This document shows, one piece after another, positions 15,418 through 23,876 of a stretch of 41,701 bases of DNA. Below the pieces are notes generated by a model that made no database searches, was not told the origin of the DNA, and saw only the letters and a program-made list of their open reading frames with translations. Origin of the DNA: Nanobdellota archaeon (GTDB lineage: Archaea; Nanobdellota; Nanobdellia; Parvarchaeales; Parvarchaeaceae); contig JAKBJF010000006.1 of assembly GCA_021836125.1 (NCBI GenBank), positions 1 to 41,701 on the forward strand, read 5' to 3'. The translations under genes were made by a program, and so were the position numbers. Every line of letters starts with the position of its first letter. The stretch's first letter is position 1.

Positions 15418-16527
15418 CTATTTTTTGCCACCTAATTTTGGCGTTCCCTTTTTAGCTCTTAGGTGCATAATTGCTATCATAATGATTATGGCTGCGGTGA
15501 GGGCGATATAAGCCATATCTGTGTATGACATCAGGGGATTCGTTATGTTTCCACCTTGTGGCGCCTGTCCAGAAAATATTTGGGTGCTAACCATCGATCC
15601 GTTGCTCGACGGGTACATTGCGCGAACTGACAATACCGAGCTGTTCGGTAGTGTTATGTTTATGTGCTTAGACGAGGAGGAAACAGGAACTGATTTGTTG
15701 TAAAAGAACACGTTGCATTGTCCATTACTCACTATACAGAGTTCGAACTCGAATGTTACGTTTATAGGTATATTATTGCTGTCAGAAATGTTTATTTGAT
15801 ATTCAGATTCGTTGCTATTTATTTGGTTTATCACGTTAAAACCTGTAAAATTTATATTTACCCGTGGGGATATCAACGTGCTCAAATAATTATTTCTTAC
15901 TGAATACTGAGAGAAATTAGCGATGAAAGAGAAATTCATGATTTCCGGCTGCGATGCTGTGCTTGATATGTTTATAGGGATGCTTTCAATTTTTCCCGGT
16001 GTCATTGAGAAACTCTGCATATAAAGCAAGGAAAAGTGCACTCCTGCGATATTTGGAAGCGACCAAGTTACGTCTATAGGTGTATTGCCGCTGTCTATCA
16101 ACGAGATGTCGAGAGTCGAACTGTTATTGTATAGCAAAGTGTAATTTGAATGCGCCAAAAATCCGAAATTTGTGGTCGGTACGATATAAAAAGTAGAATT
16201 TGCACATATTTCCCCCGTTATGAAAGAAAATCTTATGCAGGGCTTGTAATTTCCGAATAATGTGTTGGAAACGTTGAGTTTTGCCAAGGTGTATCCAGAA
16301 AATGCTGCGGGAATCTTGCCAGATAAGACCGGCGTATTGTTTAAGAGAACTACATATGAAGAATTCTGCGCGTAATATGCCGATATATTAAAGACTACAT
16401 TTTGGTTTATCCCTACTGAAGAATTAAGGGTATCAAACGTCGCACTCACGGATGTGGCATGCACTGACGAAACCGCCAGAAACAGGGATATAACCGACAA
16501 AGCTATCAATAAGTATTGCGCGCGCAT
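15418..16527 (-). CDS. Secreted, C-terminally membrane-anchored beta-rich protein
   Basis: The 369-residue protein starts with a signal peptide (RAQYLLIALSVISLFLAVSS, then VHA as likely cleavage site) and ends with one membrane helix (YIALTAAIIIMIAIMHL, about 338-354) and a basic tail (RAKKGTPKLGGKK). The body is Ser/Asn/Tyr-rich, predicted beta, with many N-x-S/T sequons suited to archaeal N-glycosylation. SLIDSGNTPIDVTWSLPNI and SMTPGKIESIPINIS resemble NEW3/Ig-like surface domains. It heads an operon with the membrane protein (start directly after this stop) and the NAD-kinase-like gene. It is probably a cell-surface structural or adhesion protein; no enzymatic motif is seen. Confidence 0.8.
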   Translation of the reverse strand: MRAQYLLIALSVISLFLAVSSVHATSVSATFDTLNSSVGINQNVVFNISAYYAQNSSYVVLLNNTPVLSGKIPAAFSGYTLAKLNVSNTLFGNYKPCIRFSFITGEICANSTFYIVPTTNFGFLAHSNYTLLYNNSSTLDISLIDSGNTPIDVTWSLPNIAGVHFSLLYMQSFSMTPGKIESIPINISSTASQPEIMNFSFIANFSQYSVRNNYLSTLISPRVNINFTGFNVINQINSNESEYQINISDSNNIPINVTFEFELCIVSNGQCNVFFYNKSVPVSSSSKHINITLPNSSVLSVRAMYPSSNGSMVSTQIFSGQAPQGGNITNPLMSYTDMAYIALTAAIIIMIAIMHLRAKKGTPKLGGKK

Positions 16528-16616
16528 AGAATTTATGGAAACGCGATAGATTTAAGTCTTAATTACGGCCCGCCGTGCGGCTTTAGATATTTATGCGGTC
16601 TACTGCTAATAATTAG

Positions 16617-17816
16617 ATGGTTGAACTTGACCCTAAAAAAATAAGAAAGGACTTTCCAATACTCAAGATGAAGGTAAACGGTTTTCCACTCGTTTATCTT
16701 GATTCTGCGGCCACGTCGCAAAAACCAGTAAAGGTGATTAATGCCATAAAGAGTTTCTATGATATAAACGCGAATCCGCGCAGGAGCATACACTACCTCG
16801 CAGAAAAGGCAGGGGAAGCCTATGAAAATGCCAGAAAACGCGTCGCCGATTTCGTGAATGCAGATCCGTCCGAAATAGTATTCACTAGAAATTCGACAGA
16901 ATCCCTGAATCTCGTGGCTAATTCGCTACAGATAAGGAAGGGAGAACGCGTCGCGACTACGTACATGGAGCATCATTCAAATATCCTTCCCTGGTTTAAC
17001 CTCAAAAACAAAGGTGTGGAGGTGGACGTAGTCGATGTTGACAATGACATGGAATTAGATATGGGCTATTATGAAGCTCTCCCACAGAACCTCCGCTTGG
17101 TAACGGTTACGCAAGAATCCAATGTTTCTGGTACGATTAACGATGTTCGCAGAATATCTCGATTAGCACATGATGGCGGTGCACTGTCGCTTGTCGATGC
17201 GGCCCAGTCTATACCGCACATGAAAATCGACGTAAAGGACATTGGCTGCGATTTTATGTGCTTTTCCGGTCACAAAATGCTCGGTCCGATGGGAATAGGC
17301 GTACTGTATATAAAGAAAGAAGTCGCCGATAAAATGCGGCCTTTTCTCCTTGGCGGCGAGATGATAAAGAGCGTTAAGTTAGATAAGGTGGAATATTCTG
17401 ATACTCCTGCAAAATTCGAAGCTGGCACTCCTAATGTAGAGGGTGCTTATGGTCTTGCTGCCGCAATTGATTACCTTGATTCGATCGGGTTGAACAAGAT
17501 TCAGGACTATGAGAAAAAGCTCGTGGATCATATTTATAATTGTGCAAAGGAATTGAAGAATCTTGAAGTTTACAGCGGCAAAAGCAAGGAATTCGGCGGT
17601 ATATTCTCATTTAACGTAAAGGGCCTGCATTCACATGATGTTGCTTACCTTCTTGACAGAAAGGGTATAGCGATACGCTCTGGTTTTCACTGTGCGCAGC
17701 CGTTCATAGAGGACAAACTGCACGCAAACGGAGCTGCAAGAGCCAGCATTTATCTTTACAATACTTATGAGGAGATAGACAAACTATTCAAAACGTTAAA
17801 AACATTGAAATTTTGA
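16617..17816 (+). CDS. sufS: Cysteine desulfurase (SufS family)
   Basis: This 399-residue PLP enzyme takes sulfur from cysteine for Fe-S cluster assembly. Visible are YLDSAATSQKP near the N-terminus, EHHSNILPW (118-126), DAAQS (194-198), the PLP lysine in SGHKMLGP (Lys220), and the active-site Cys in IRSGFHCAQP (Cys359). RSGFHCAQP is the group II (SufS/CsdA) signature. Length is normal. A box A (tttagatattta) lies about 35 bp upstream. A Nudix gene follows 16 bp downstream. The likely sulfur acceptor, a SufU/IscU-like scaffold, is encoded at 23399. Confidence 0.96.
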   Translation: MVELDPKKIRKDFPILKMKVNGFPLVYLDSAATSQKPVKVINAIKSFYDINANPRRSIHYLAEKAGEAYENARKRVADFVNADPSEIVFTRNSTESLNLVANSLQIRKGERVATTYMEHHSNILPWFNLKNKGVEVDVVDVDNDMELDMGYYEALPQNLRLVTVTQESNVSGTINDVRRISRLAHDGGALSLVDAAQSIPHMKIDVKDIGCDFMCFSGHKMLGPMGIGVLYIKKEVADKMRPFLLGGEMIKSVKLDKVEYSDTPAKFEAGTPNVEGAYGLAAAIDYLDSIGLNKIQDYEKKLVDHIYNCAKELKNLEVYSGKSKEFGGIFSFNVKGLHSHDVAYLLDRKGIAIRSGFHCAQPFIEDKLHANGAARASIYLYNTYEEIDKLFKTLKTLKF

Positions 17817-17832
17817 CTGTTGGCAAAAACGT

Positions 17833-18384
17833 ATGGCGGATGAGCTTATTGATATATATGACAAAGATAACAAACCGCTCGCTGTCACGAAATTAAAGAG
17901 CGAGGCCCATAGAACGGGCTTATGGCACCGCGCTTCACACGTGTGGATTTACAATGATAAGGGAGAGATACTAATGCAAAAGAGAGCAAAAACAAAGGAC
18001 CTTTTCCCAAATAGATACGACATATCCGCTGCAGGTCACATAGCAGCCGGTGAGGATCCAATATCCGCGGCGATAAGGGAGACAAAGGAAGAGCTGGACA
18101 TCGACATAAAGAAGGAAGACATGCAGTTATTCGGCGTAATAAAGACGCAATCCGTTTATGAAAAAATACGCAACAATGAGTTCTGCTATGTGTATCTTCT
18201 GAAGCTAGACATAGATCCCAAGTCTCTAAAACTCCAAATTGAAGAGGTGTCTGGGATTAAGATATTCAAAATTGATGAATTGCTAAAAGACTTAAAGTCA
18301 TATCCAGACAAGTTCGTACCGCACGCTTACTTGAACGATTTGATAGTAGAAATGCGCAGGCAATTGCGCTCAAAAACATATTAA
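17833..18384 (+). CDS. Nudix hydrolase, YfcD/IPP-isomerase-like subfamily
   Basis: This 183-residue Nudix protein resembles type 1 isopentenyl-diphosphate isomerase and YfcD-like hydrolases: LIDIYDKDNKPL, HRTGLWHRASHVWI, QKRAKTKDLFPNRYD, and the Nudix box GHIAAGEDPISAAIRETKEE. In IPP isomerase the residue before GH is the catalytic Cys. Here it is Ala (ISAAGH), so isomerase activity is unlikely and a pyrophosphatase is the better call. It is 16 bp downstream of sufS and probably co-transcribed. The substrate is unknown. Confidence 0.87.
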   Translation: MADELIDIYDKDNKPLAVTKLKSEAHRTGLWHRASHVWIYNDKGEILMQKRAKTKDLFPNRYDISAAGHIAAGEDPISAAIRETKEELDIDIKKEDMQLFGVIKTQSVYEKIRNNEFCYVYLLKLDIDPKSLKLQIEEVSGIKIFKIDELLKDLKSYPDKFVPHAYLNDLIVEMRRQLRSKTY

Positions 18385-18414
18385 TGAATAAGGCGCAAAA
18401 TTTATTATAACGTT

Positions 18415-18876
18415 ATGTCATACAAAGAACGGCTGTTCCGAAATAAATTGTCGATATTGTATTTAGAACTAAGAATGATGCAAAACACGATGGATAAATA
18501 CGACGGCCTAATATTCCAAATACGCGGGTGGGAGATCTCCATCTGGTCTGCTCTTATGGTGATAGCTTTGGAATTTGGGAGACCGCAGATACTTTTACTC
18601 GCCATACTTACTCCTTTCGTGTTCTGGGCTTTTGACGGGATGTACAAGACTTACCGTGAGAACTACAAAAAAAGAAGGGATGAGATCGCCTCATTCTTAA
18701 ATTCCGACGATTTCTCGAAATCCTTCAAATTAGAAACTATTAATTTCAAAACGCCGGCCTTTCCGATTCACTCACAACGTAATATGACTAGGCTAATGCT
18801 GAAACCTCACATATTTGCTTTGCATATAACCCTGTCGCTTATATCTGCTGTAGCGTTTGTATTGATTGCATTATAA
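18415..18876 (+). CDS. Small membrane protein with three predicted helices
   Basis: The 153-residue protein is unrecognised. It has a helical N-terminus (LSILYLELRMMQNTMDKYDG), two close membrane helices around residues 42-75 (WSALMVIALEF and ILLLAILTPFVFWAF), a basic cytoplasmic stretch (YRENYKKRRDE), and a C-terminal membrane helix ending the protein (LSLISAVAFVLIAL). The layout vaguely recalls SLATT-type two-helix proteins, but I would not assign it. It follows the Nudix gene by 30 bp, with an atttattata box in the gap. Confidence 0.65.
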   Translation: MSYKERLFRNKLSILYLELRMMQNTMDKYDGLIFQIRGWEISIWSALMVIALEFGRPQILLLAILTPFVFWAFDGMYKTYRENYKKRRDEIASFLNSDDFSKSFKLETINFKTPAFPIHSQRNMTRLMLKPHIFALHITLSLISAVAFVLIAL

Positions 18877-18879
18877 TGA

Positions 18880-20004
18880 TTAGTCTTTAGTCAACACAGA
18901 GGTTATCTTATCCCAAAAACGCAAGGGTTCTTTTTCGCTTTTTGCTGTAACCTCTAGATTGGGCACATTTTTATTTACCCTGGTCCCAGGCGCCCAATAA
19001 AGAAAATCATCAACTCTTTCGACTTTTATGCCGCGAAGTTTAAGCAGTTTACCTTCGTATCTGTTCTCTGCTTGTTTAGTCTTAAAAGCTAACATCACCC
19101 ATGGCTCTACGGCATCCCTTGTTATGTACTGCCCAGAATGGTCCCCGGAACATGATCCGACGGTCGTAGTGTCGGGATTCTTGTTTATCGCAGCCAAATA
19201 TTCAATGATACTCTTGTCCAGAGGCACACTCTTTTTTAGGATTGTTTCCTTGACAATTCTATTGGTTGCCTTACTAAACTTATTTATGTGTTTGTCCATC
19301 ACATTTAGAATCGAGGCACCTTTTAGTCCAGCTGGACCGCCTTTGCTCCCAAAATACGAATGGTAAAGTTCAGACGCCTTTATTTGTTTGTAGTTTAATT
19401 TCTTCATGTACGAAAAAACCTTTGCTGGCTTAGCACGCTTTGAGCTTATGTATCTTTTTAGCGGAACGCCAAGCACCGAGGTTATACTCTGCCAAAAATC
19501 TGGCGCTTTGAGGGTATTTGCGAAGACCGAAAGCGCATCGATTCTTTCTGTGGGGACCCGGCCGATTTCGTTATGTATTACTATTCCAGGTAGTCTGCGA
19601 AGGCGTTCCTCATAATATTTTTCCACCTTCTCACTCCTGAATAAAAATATTGCGCCAGCTTTCATAGTAATTATATCCTCCCCGGAGAAAGGCTGCTGAA
19701 ATGTTACGTATTCATTTGAATTTATTGTCTTTAGGTCTCTTAGTATGGATTTCTCGAAAAACCAAGTCTCCAGCCCAATAGTTTTGCGTACTTTCTTAAA
19801 CGTGTTTTGACTTAACTTGTTTATTTTTTTGTTTGTTAAAACCTCTGCGGATTCAAAATCAAATCCTGTTGGGCCTCCGAGCCTCCCGAAACTCGCATGA
19901 TACCTTTTTGATGCCAATATCAGTTCCGCTGTTTTTTTCTTTTGTAAGAAGAAGTCTTTATCCGAGCTTTCCATGTCAAAAACTGTTTTATACCGAATCG
20001 TCAA
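18880..20004 (-). CDS. Hypothetical protein with an internal tandem duplication
   Basis: The 374-residue protein consists of two copies of a roughly 185-residue unit of unknown function. Matching blocks are YHASFGRLGGPTG (35-47) with YHSYFGSKGGPAG (214-226), KKINKLSQNTFKKVRKTI with KHINKFSKATNRIVKETI, YEERLRRLPGI with YEGKLLKLRGI, and FWQSITSVL (170-178) with FWDKITSVL (363-371). Copy 2 carries TVGSCSGDHSGQYITRD, where copy 1 has TFQQPFSGEDIITMKA; so a Cys/His-bearing motif survives only in copy 2. The TTG start overlaps the upstream stop (TTGA); an ATG at 19974 is the alternative. It forms an operon with the 179-residue gene upstream. Confidence 0.75.
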   Translation of the reverse strand: MTIRYKTVFDMESSDKDFFLQKKKTAELILASKRYHASFGRLGGPTGFDFESAEVLTNKKINKLSQNTFKKVRKTIGLETWFFEKSILRDLKTINSNEYVTFQQPFSGEDIITMKAGAIFLFRSEKVEKYYEERLRRLPGIVIHNEIGRVPTERIDALSVFANTLKAPDFWQSITSVLGVPLKRYISSKRAKPAKVFSYMKKLNYKQIKASELYHSYFGSKGGPAGLKGASILNVMDKHINKFSKATNRIVKETILKKSVPLDKSIIEYLAAINKNPDTTTVGSCSGDHSGQYITRDAVEPWVMLAFKTKQAENRYEGKLLKLRGIKVERVDDFLYWAPGTRVNKNVPNLEVTAKSEKEPLRFWDKITSVLTKD

Positions 20005-20540
20005 CGCAGTGCATTATATGCACGCTCTAATGCGTCTCTGTAAGGTGCAGAAGCCTCTGTAAGTCTAAGGACATTATAAAGTTGTCCCTTGCTCGCTTTC
20101 GGTTTGTAGGCTAAAAACCAAGATCTTGGATTTATAATGCTGCAGTCCTTATTACAAGCGGCTTCATCTGAGTAGTCTGCTCTGGCATAGACTTCGAGCA
20201 TGGGTTTTTCAGGCCCGTCTATCGATTCCTTTGTATAATAAGTGAGTATTATGAAGGGGACTGCCGATCCGGCGCGTGTCTTTCTTATAACCTGCGTGGC
20301 CACGGAAGTGAATCCATCTATATCGACGTTCGGTAATAGGTCTATTGTCTCGTCCTCCTTAATTAGTCCTAACTGCGAAGCTACGTCTATCAACTTGCTT
20401 AGAGGATAACATATTTTAACTAAGCTGTAGTTTATGCCATCCTCATATTTGTCTGGTTGATGAACGTGTAATGCACCGGAACTCAATTTTTTGTTTATTT
20501 CGTCTTTTCGTTCGCTTAATATTTCCAGTAGACTTGTCAT
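20001..20540 (-). CDS. Hypothetical protein
   Basis: The 179-residue protein is not recognised. It is soluble with mixed structure: an N-terminal helix (SLLEILSERKDEINKKL), HVHQPDKYEDGINYSLVKICYPL, a strand pair (VPFIILTYYT, MLEVYARADY), a short Cys pair (ACNKDCS) and a C-terminal helix. It overlaps the duplicated-domain gene by 4 bases, suggesting translation coupling and a shared task. No signal peptide or membrane helix. Confidence 0.7.
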   Translation of the reverse strand: MTSLLEILSERKDEINKKLSSGALHVHQPDKYEDGINYSLVKICYPLSKLIDVASQLGLIKEDETIDLLPNVDIDGFTSVATQVIRKTRAGSAVPFIILTYYTKESIDGPEKPMLEVYARADYSDEAACNKDCSIINPRSWFLAYKPKASKGQLYNVLRLTEASAPYRDALERAYNALR

Positions 20541-20579
20541 AAATTATGATAAGAAAGCCGACTCTATTTAACCGTTACT

Positions 20580-22313
20580 TCAATTTATAGGAAGACCGTT
20601 TGCCTCTCTGTATCTTATGTTCAGGTCTATTCTTTCTAGCGCCTGCTTAAGTGGGGATTTAAGATCTTCACGCGTGTTCGCCGGGTCTGCGAAGAAAGTG
20701 GATATCTCTTCCTTCTGGTTTATAGTGTAAGTAGCTGACAATAATTCTACGTATTTGCTTAACAACCCGGTTCCTTCGCCGTATCTGCCCTTCAAAACCT
20801 GCCAGTTCGGCCTAAGCCAGTCCCAAAACACTTTCAAGCCCTCTTGTGTCGCTATAGTGCCCATCGCGACCCTGAATGAGTCCTGTGGCCTTACTTCTGC
20901 TGAATGAGCGAACTCTAATGCTTCCTTTATTATCGCTGGGTCTCTGAAAAAGCCTAAAGCACTGAGAAGCGATAGCTTATCCATATGGTCGCTTGCATTG
21001 TTGTAACATTTTATCAAGCGTTCGTACTCATTGTGGCCGCCGTTCATCGCCACTACCGAGTATATAGTACCTCTTAAATTCGGGTCTATGTTTTGGCTGT
21101 TTACATAAGATTCAAAGATGGAATTTGCTTTGTTTACAGTCGACTTTACTCCTGAACCGCCCAAAGCGCTCACTGCTATATTCCTCTGCGATATGTCTAA
21201 GCTTGTGTCCTCATTTGACTTGGAGAAAGTAAGCTTTTCGAGCAAAGAAAGCCCTATAGAGACCTTAAGACTCTTCATATCCTCGTCTCCGTGATCTTTA
21301 TGCTGGTATAATAACCATCCTAAACTACCTATTATCGAGGATGCAAGTGGATACTCACTCGATTCTGCGAATTTGCTTGCAAAATTCATATATTGGGACA
21401 CTGGTATCCTCGAACCCCTTACAAGGGCAAACATGTCGTTTTCGATTCCCCACGCATCCAAAGCAGATAATTCTCCGGTTTTGATTGCAGCTGCCAATTT
21501 ATCCACCATAAGTTGTTCATAGGACACTCTATAAAATCCGTGCTGCCCGTAATTCAGTTTTATCCAGTCCGCGTCCAAATCCAATACTTTTTCAGCCTCG
21601 TCCATCATAAGAAAGCCCTCTCCTTTATTTGTTTTGTAATGTACTGGGATAGGCCATGTGCCGTTCGCATCTTCAGACCTAAGGAAACGCCGTTGCCTAA
21701 GGACGAATTTGCCGTCTTCGCGCCTGCTTACGTAGACTATCGGGTAGCCGGGTTGCTCTACCCAAGCCTTCATTATTCGTTTAGCGTCTACGCTGTGCCC
21801 TGTTGATGCATCAGATATTGCGTCCCAAAGGTCAGATCTGGTCGCATTGGAATATTTGTGTTTTTTCATATAGTGCCTTAATCCATCTCTAAACGTGTCC
21901 TTACCGACGTAATCTTCTATCATGTGAAGTATGCTTCCGCCTTTCGAATAGCTTATGGCATCGAAAAGGGCATTTGATTCTTCCGCCCTATCAATCTTCA
22001 CTCCGACAGGATGCGTATTGATCAATTCGTCGTAAGAAAAGGCTCTTCCGAACGTAGTTGGAATATAGCTGATGCTACTCTTCCACTTTGGAAATAATGC
22101 GTCTAATGCTTTGTCTGCCATCAATGTCGCAAAGCTCTCATTTAGCCACAAGTCGTCCCACCAAGCCATCGTCACGAGGTTGCCAAACCACTGGTGAGCA
22201 AGCTCATGGGCTGTAACACTTGTTGAATTGTTTATAGCTAACTCTGGCGAATTTTCATTGCAAAGGACATTGCTCTCCCTGAAGGTTATCGCCCCCCCAG
22301 TTTTCCATCGCAC
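20580..22313 (-). CDS. M1 aminopeptidase, C-terminal portion after a frameshift
   Basis: This frame carries the catalytic half of an M1 zinc aminopeptidase (tricorn-interacting factor F2/F3-like), which trims peptides from the N-terminus in the cytosol. HELAHQWFGN with the two zinc His, and LNESFAT with the third ligand Glu 18 residues later, are intact, followed by the M1 linker and an ERAP1-like helical C-terminal domain. The GTG at 22313 is not a natural start. The frame continues the N-terminal half encoded at 22255-23109 once one G of a 7-G run is removed. Together the two make about 842 residues, the normal size of the family. As given the gene is broken; a sequencing error is equally possible. 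Confidence 0.9.
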   Translation of the reverse strand: MRWKTGGAITFRESNVLCNENSPELAINNSTSVTAHELAHQWFGNLVTMAWWDDLWLNESFATLMADKALDALFPKWKSSISYIPTTFGRAFSYDELINTHPVGVKIDRAEESNALFDAISYSKGGSILHMIEDYVGKDTFRDGLRHYMKKHKYSNATRSDLWDAISDASTGHSVDAKRIMKAWVEQPGYPIVYVSRREDGKFVLRQRRFLRSEDANGTWPIPVHYKTNKGEGFLMMDEAEKVLDLDADWIKLNYGQHGFYRVSYEQLMVDKLAAAIKTGELSALDAWGIENDMFALVRGSRIPVSQYMNFASKFAESSEYPLASSIIGSLGWLLYQHKDHGDEDMKSLKVSIGLSLLEKLTFSKSNEDTSLDISQRNIAVSALGGSGVKSTVNKANSIFESYVNSQNIDPNLRGTIYSVVAMNGGHNEYERLIKCYNNASDHMDKLSLLSALGFFRDPAIIKEALEFAHSAEVRPQDSFRVAMGTIATQEGLKVFWDWLRPNWQVLKGRYGEGTGLLSKYVELLSATYTINQKEEISTFFADPANTREDLKSPLKQALERIDLNIRYREANGLPIN

Positions 22314-23109
22314 CCATCGGGAAGTCGGGCACAGCGATGAGGTCTATTTTAGGCAAAGGGAACTTCATACCGAAATAATTTTCAAAGAATCGCAGTACCT
22401 TTCCGGCGTTTTTCCTTGGTAGCACAAGCTCTTCCTTCCTGCCAGGCACCGCTACAACGCTAAGCTTAGTTTTTCCACTTTTTCCTGTTGAGCGTTCGAA
22501 ATGCCCTACGCCTGCATAGAGCAGATATGTAGACATCTTAGGTGTCCTATAGAAGTGCACATCTTTCTTGCCACTTAAGACCCCATCTAGTCTTTTTACT
22601 TTTTTCTGGGGCATGTTTGATATTGTATCCATATCATCGTTAACACGCAGTATAACGTCTAGAGTCGCCTTGAACTCTGGTTCATCAAAACACGGAAAGG
22701 CTGTCCTTGCATCTATCGGCTCGAAGTGCGTAGTCAGAATGTGCTTATTTTCACCACTTGATTTGTACTCGCTTCTGTAGAATCCGTGCATTTTATCATT
22801 GTTTTCCGCGGTAAAGTCTATTTTTAGCTTAACCCTGCCGGAAAATTCATTTGGAAAACCCAGGCTCAACAGTCCATCCGCTTCGTTTAACTTTATATCG
22901 GCGGCTGTATAGCTTTTTCCGTCGACCTCTATCCATGCGTTGTTTATCTGCATTTCAGAGGCGTTAAGCAAAACTGTGTTCGTTGGCTCGTTTACATCTA
23001 AATCTATAGTCTCTTTTCCATAAGTCTTAAATTTCTGAGAATCTGGCTCTAAAAGAAGTTTATATTTACGCGGTACTACTTTGTGTCCAAGCGTCTTATG
23101 GTCCGCCAT
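22255..23109 (-). CDS. M1 aminopeptidase, N-terminal portion before a frameshift
   Basis: This frame begins at a good ATG (MADHKTLGHKVVPRKYKL) and holds the beta-rich N-terminal domain of M1 aminopeptidases: THFEPIDARTAFPCFDEP (the ARxAFPCFDEP signature) and the exopeptidase motif GAMENWG. Directly after GAMENWG the frame leaves the family sequence and stops 13 codons later. The continuing AITFRES and HExxH are in the other frame. So this is the N-terminal third of the gene. Translated alone it would lack zinc ligands and have no peptidase activity. Confidence 0.9.
   Translation of the reverse strand: MADHKTLGHKVVPRKYKLLLEPDSQKFKTYGKETIDLDVNEPTNTVLLNASEMQINNAWIEVDGKSYTAADIKLNEADGLLSLGFPNEFSGRVKLKIDFTAENNDKMHGFYRSEYKSSGENKHILTTHFEPIDARTAFPCFDEPEFKATLDVILRVNDDMDTISNMPQKKVKRLDGVLSGKKDVHFYRTPKMSTYLLYAGVGHFERSTGKSGKTKLSVVAVPGRKEELVLPRKNAGKVLRFFENYFGMKFPLPKIDLIAVPDFPMGAMENWGGDNLQGEQCPLQ
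22292..22298 (-). repeat. G7 homopolymer at the aminopeptidase frameshift
   Basis: Seven C on the plus strand (G7 in the gene). Six would give Asn-Trp-Gly-Ala-Ile-Thr-Phe, the expected M1 sequence after GAMEN. The extra base shifts the frame. This could be a sequencing artefact, a true mutation or slippage-based phase variation. Confidence 0.9.
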
Positions 23110-23200
23110 AAAAGATTATTATGAATATTTTTTATATTTATAGCTTTAAAGGATGCTATATGTAACCATAGAATTCTTACGAATTTCTTTTGATTGCTAA

Positions 23201-23296
23201 TTATTTAGCATGACCGCATCTTGGACAAAAACTCTGGCCAAATGCATATGTTGTGCAATTGCATTTGCAGTTTCTTTCCGAACATTTTGCGCACAT
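23201..23296 (-). CDS. 31-residue cysteine-rich microprotein
   Basis: A short frame, ATG at 23296 and TAA at 23201-23203, encodes a 31-residue peptide with seven cysteines: MCAKCSERNCKCNC, then SFCPRCGHAK. The C-terminal CPRCGH looks like half a zinc ribbon, and the N-terminal CxxCx4CxCxC could bind more metal. The same N-terminal pattern occurs in the 61-residue protein at 25218 (MCNGCENETCSCDC), which makes chance unlikely. A tttaagta-like box A lies 20-30 bp upstream. It fills most of the gap between the aminopeptidase and the Fe-S scaffold gene. A metal-binding role is inferred. Confidence 0.65.
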   Translation of the reverse strand: MCAKCSERNCKCNCTTYAFGQSFCPRCGHAK

Positions 23297-23398
23297 AATT
23301 ATATGTGTATTTACTTAAATTAAAGGTTTTAAGCAATAATTTCCGCTTTGTTTATTGCGAAAAAGTATTAAAATTATGCGTGTTCCTTAAGCAAGAAT

Positions 23399-23773
23399 AT
23401 GGATGAGATGGCTTATTACGATATGATAGACCTTTACAAGAGTCCGCATCATTTCGGAAAACTCAAAAATTTTGATTTGCAATCGGATGAAAGCTCTGAA
23501 TCCTGCGGTGACGCCTTTTCGATTTACATAAAAACATCAAATGGAAAGATAGACGATATATCCTTCCAGGGAAACGGGTGCGTGATATCGACGGTATCAC
23601 TTTCAAAGTTGTGTGATTTCCTTGTTGGAAAAGCAATTTCCGTAGTTGATGGCCTTGGATTAGAGGACATTAAAAGACTTATTGGGATAAGCAAGATAAG
23701 CGCGAACAGAATAAACTGTGCAATGATAGGGCTTGAAACCGTAAAAAAAGCCGTGGGAAAAAATAAAAACTAG
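23399..23773 (+). CDS. Fe-S cluster scaffold (SufU/IscU-like)
   Basis: The 124-residue protein is an IscU/SufU/NifU-N scaffold on which Fe-S clusters are built. The three ligand cysteines are Cys36 in SCGDAF, with the adjacent Asp38, Cys61 in GNGCVIS, and Cys107 in NCAMIG. Order and spacing match the family, and YDMIDLYKSPHHFGKL is the usual N-terminal segment. It presumably receives sulfur from the SufS encoded at 16617. It has no close co-directional partner. Whether it is a scaffold or a zinc-dependent sulfur acceptor (SufU) cannot be decided from this sequence. Confidence 0.92.
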   Translation: MDEMAYYDMIDLYKSPHHFGKLKNFDLQSDESSESCGDAFSIYIKTSNGKIDDISFQGNGCVISTVSLSKLCDFLVGKAISVVDGLGLEDIKRLIGISKISANRINCAMIGLETVKKAVGKNKN

Positions 23774-23876
23774 ATACAAAAAGGAATTAAACTTTAGTTC
23801 GTTTGTTTGATAAAAATGCCTAAAATCGGCGCGTCTTCTACTTAAAGTTTAAAACTCTGCTTAAACAATAAATTAA

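Noticed and set aside
17833-18384. Isopentenyl-diphosphate isomerase type 1
   Set aside because: The catalytic Cys position before GH is Ala, so a general Nudix hydrolase is the safer call.
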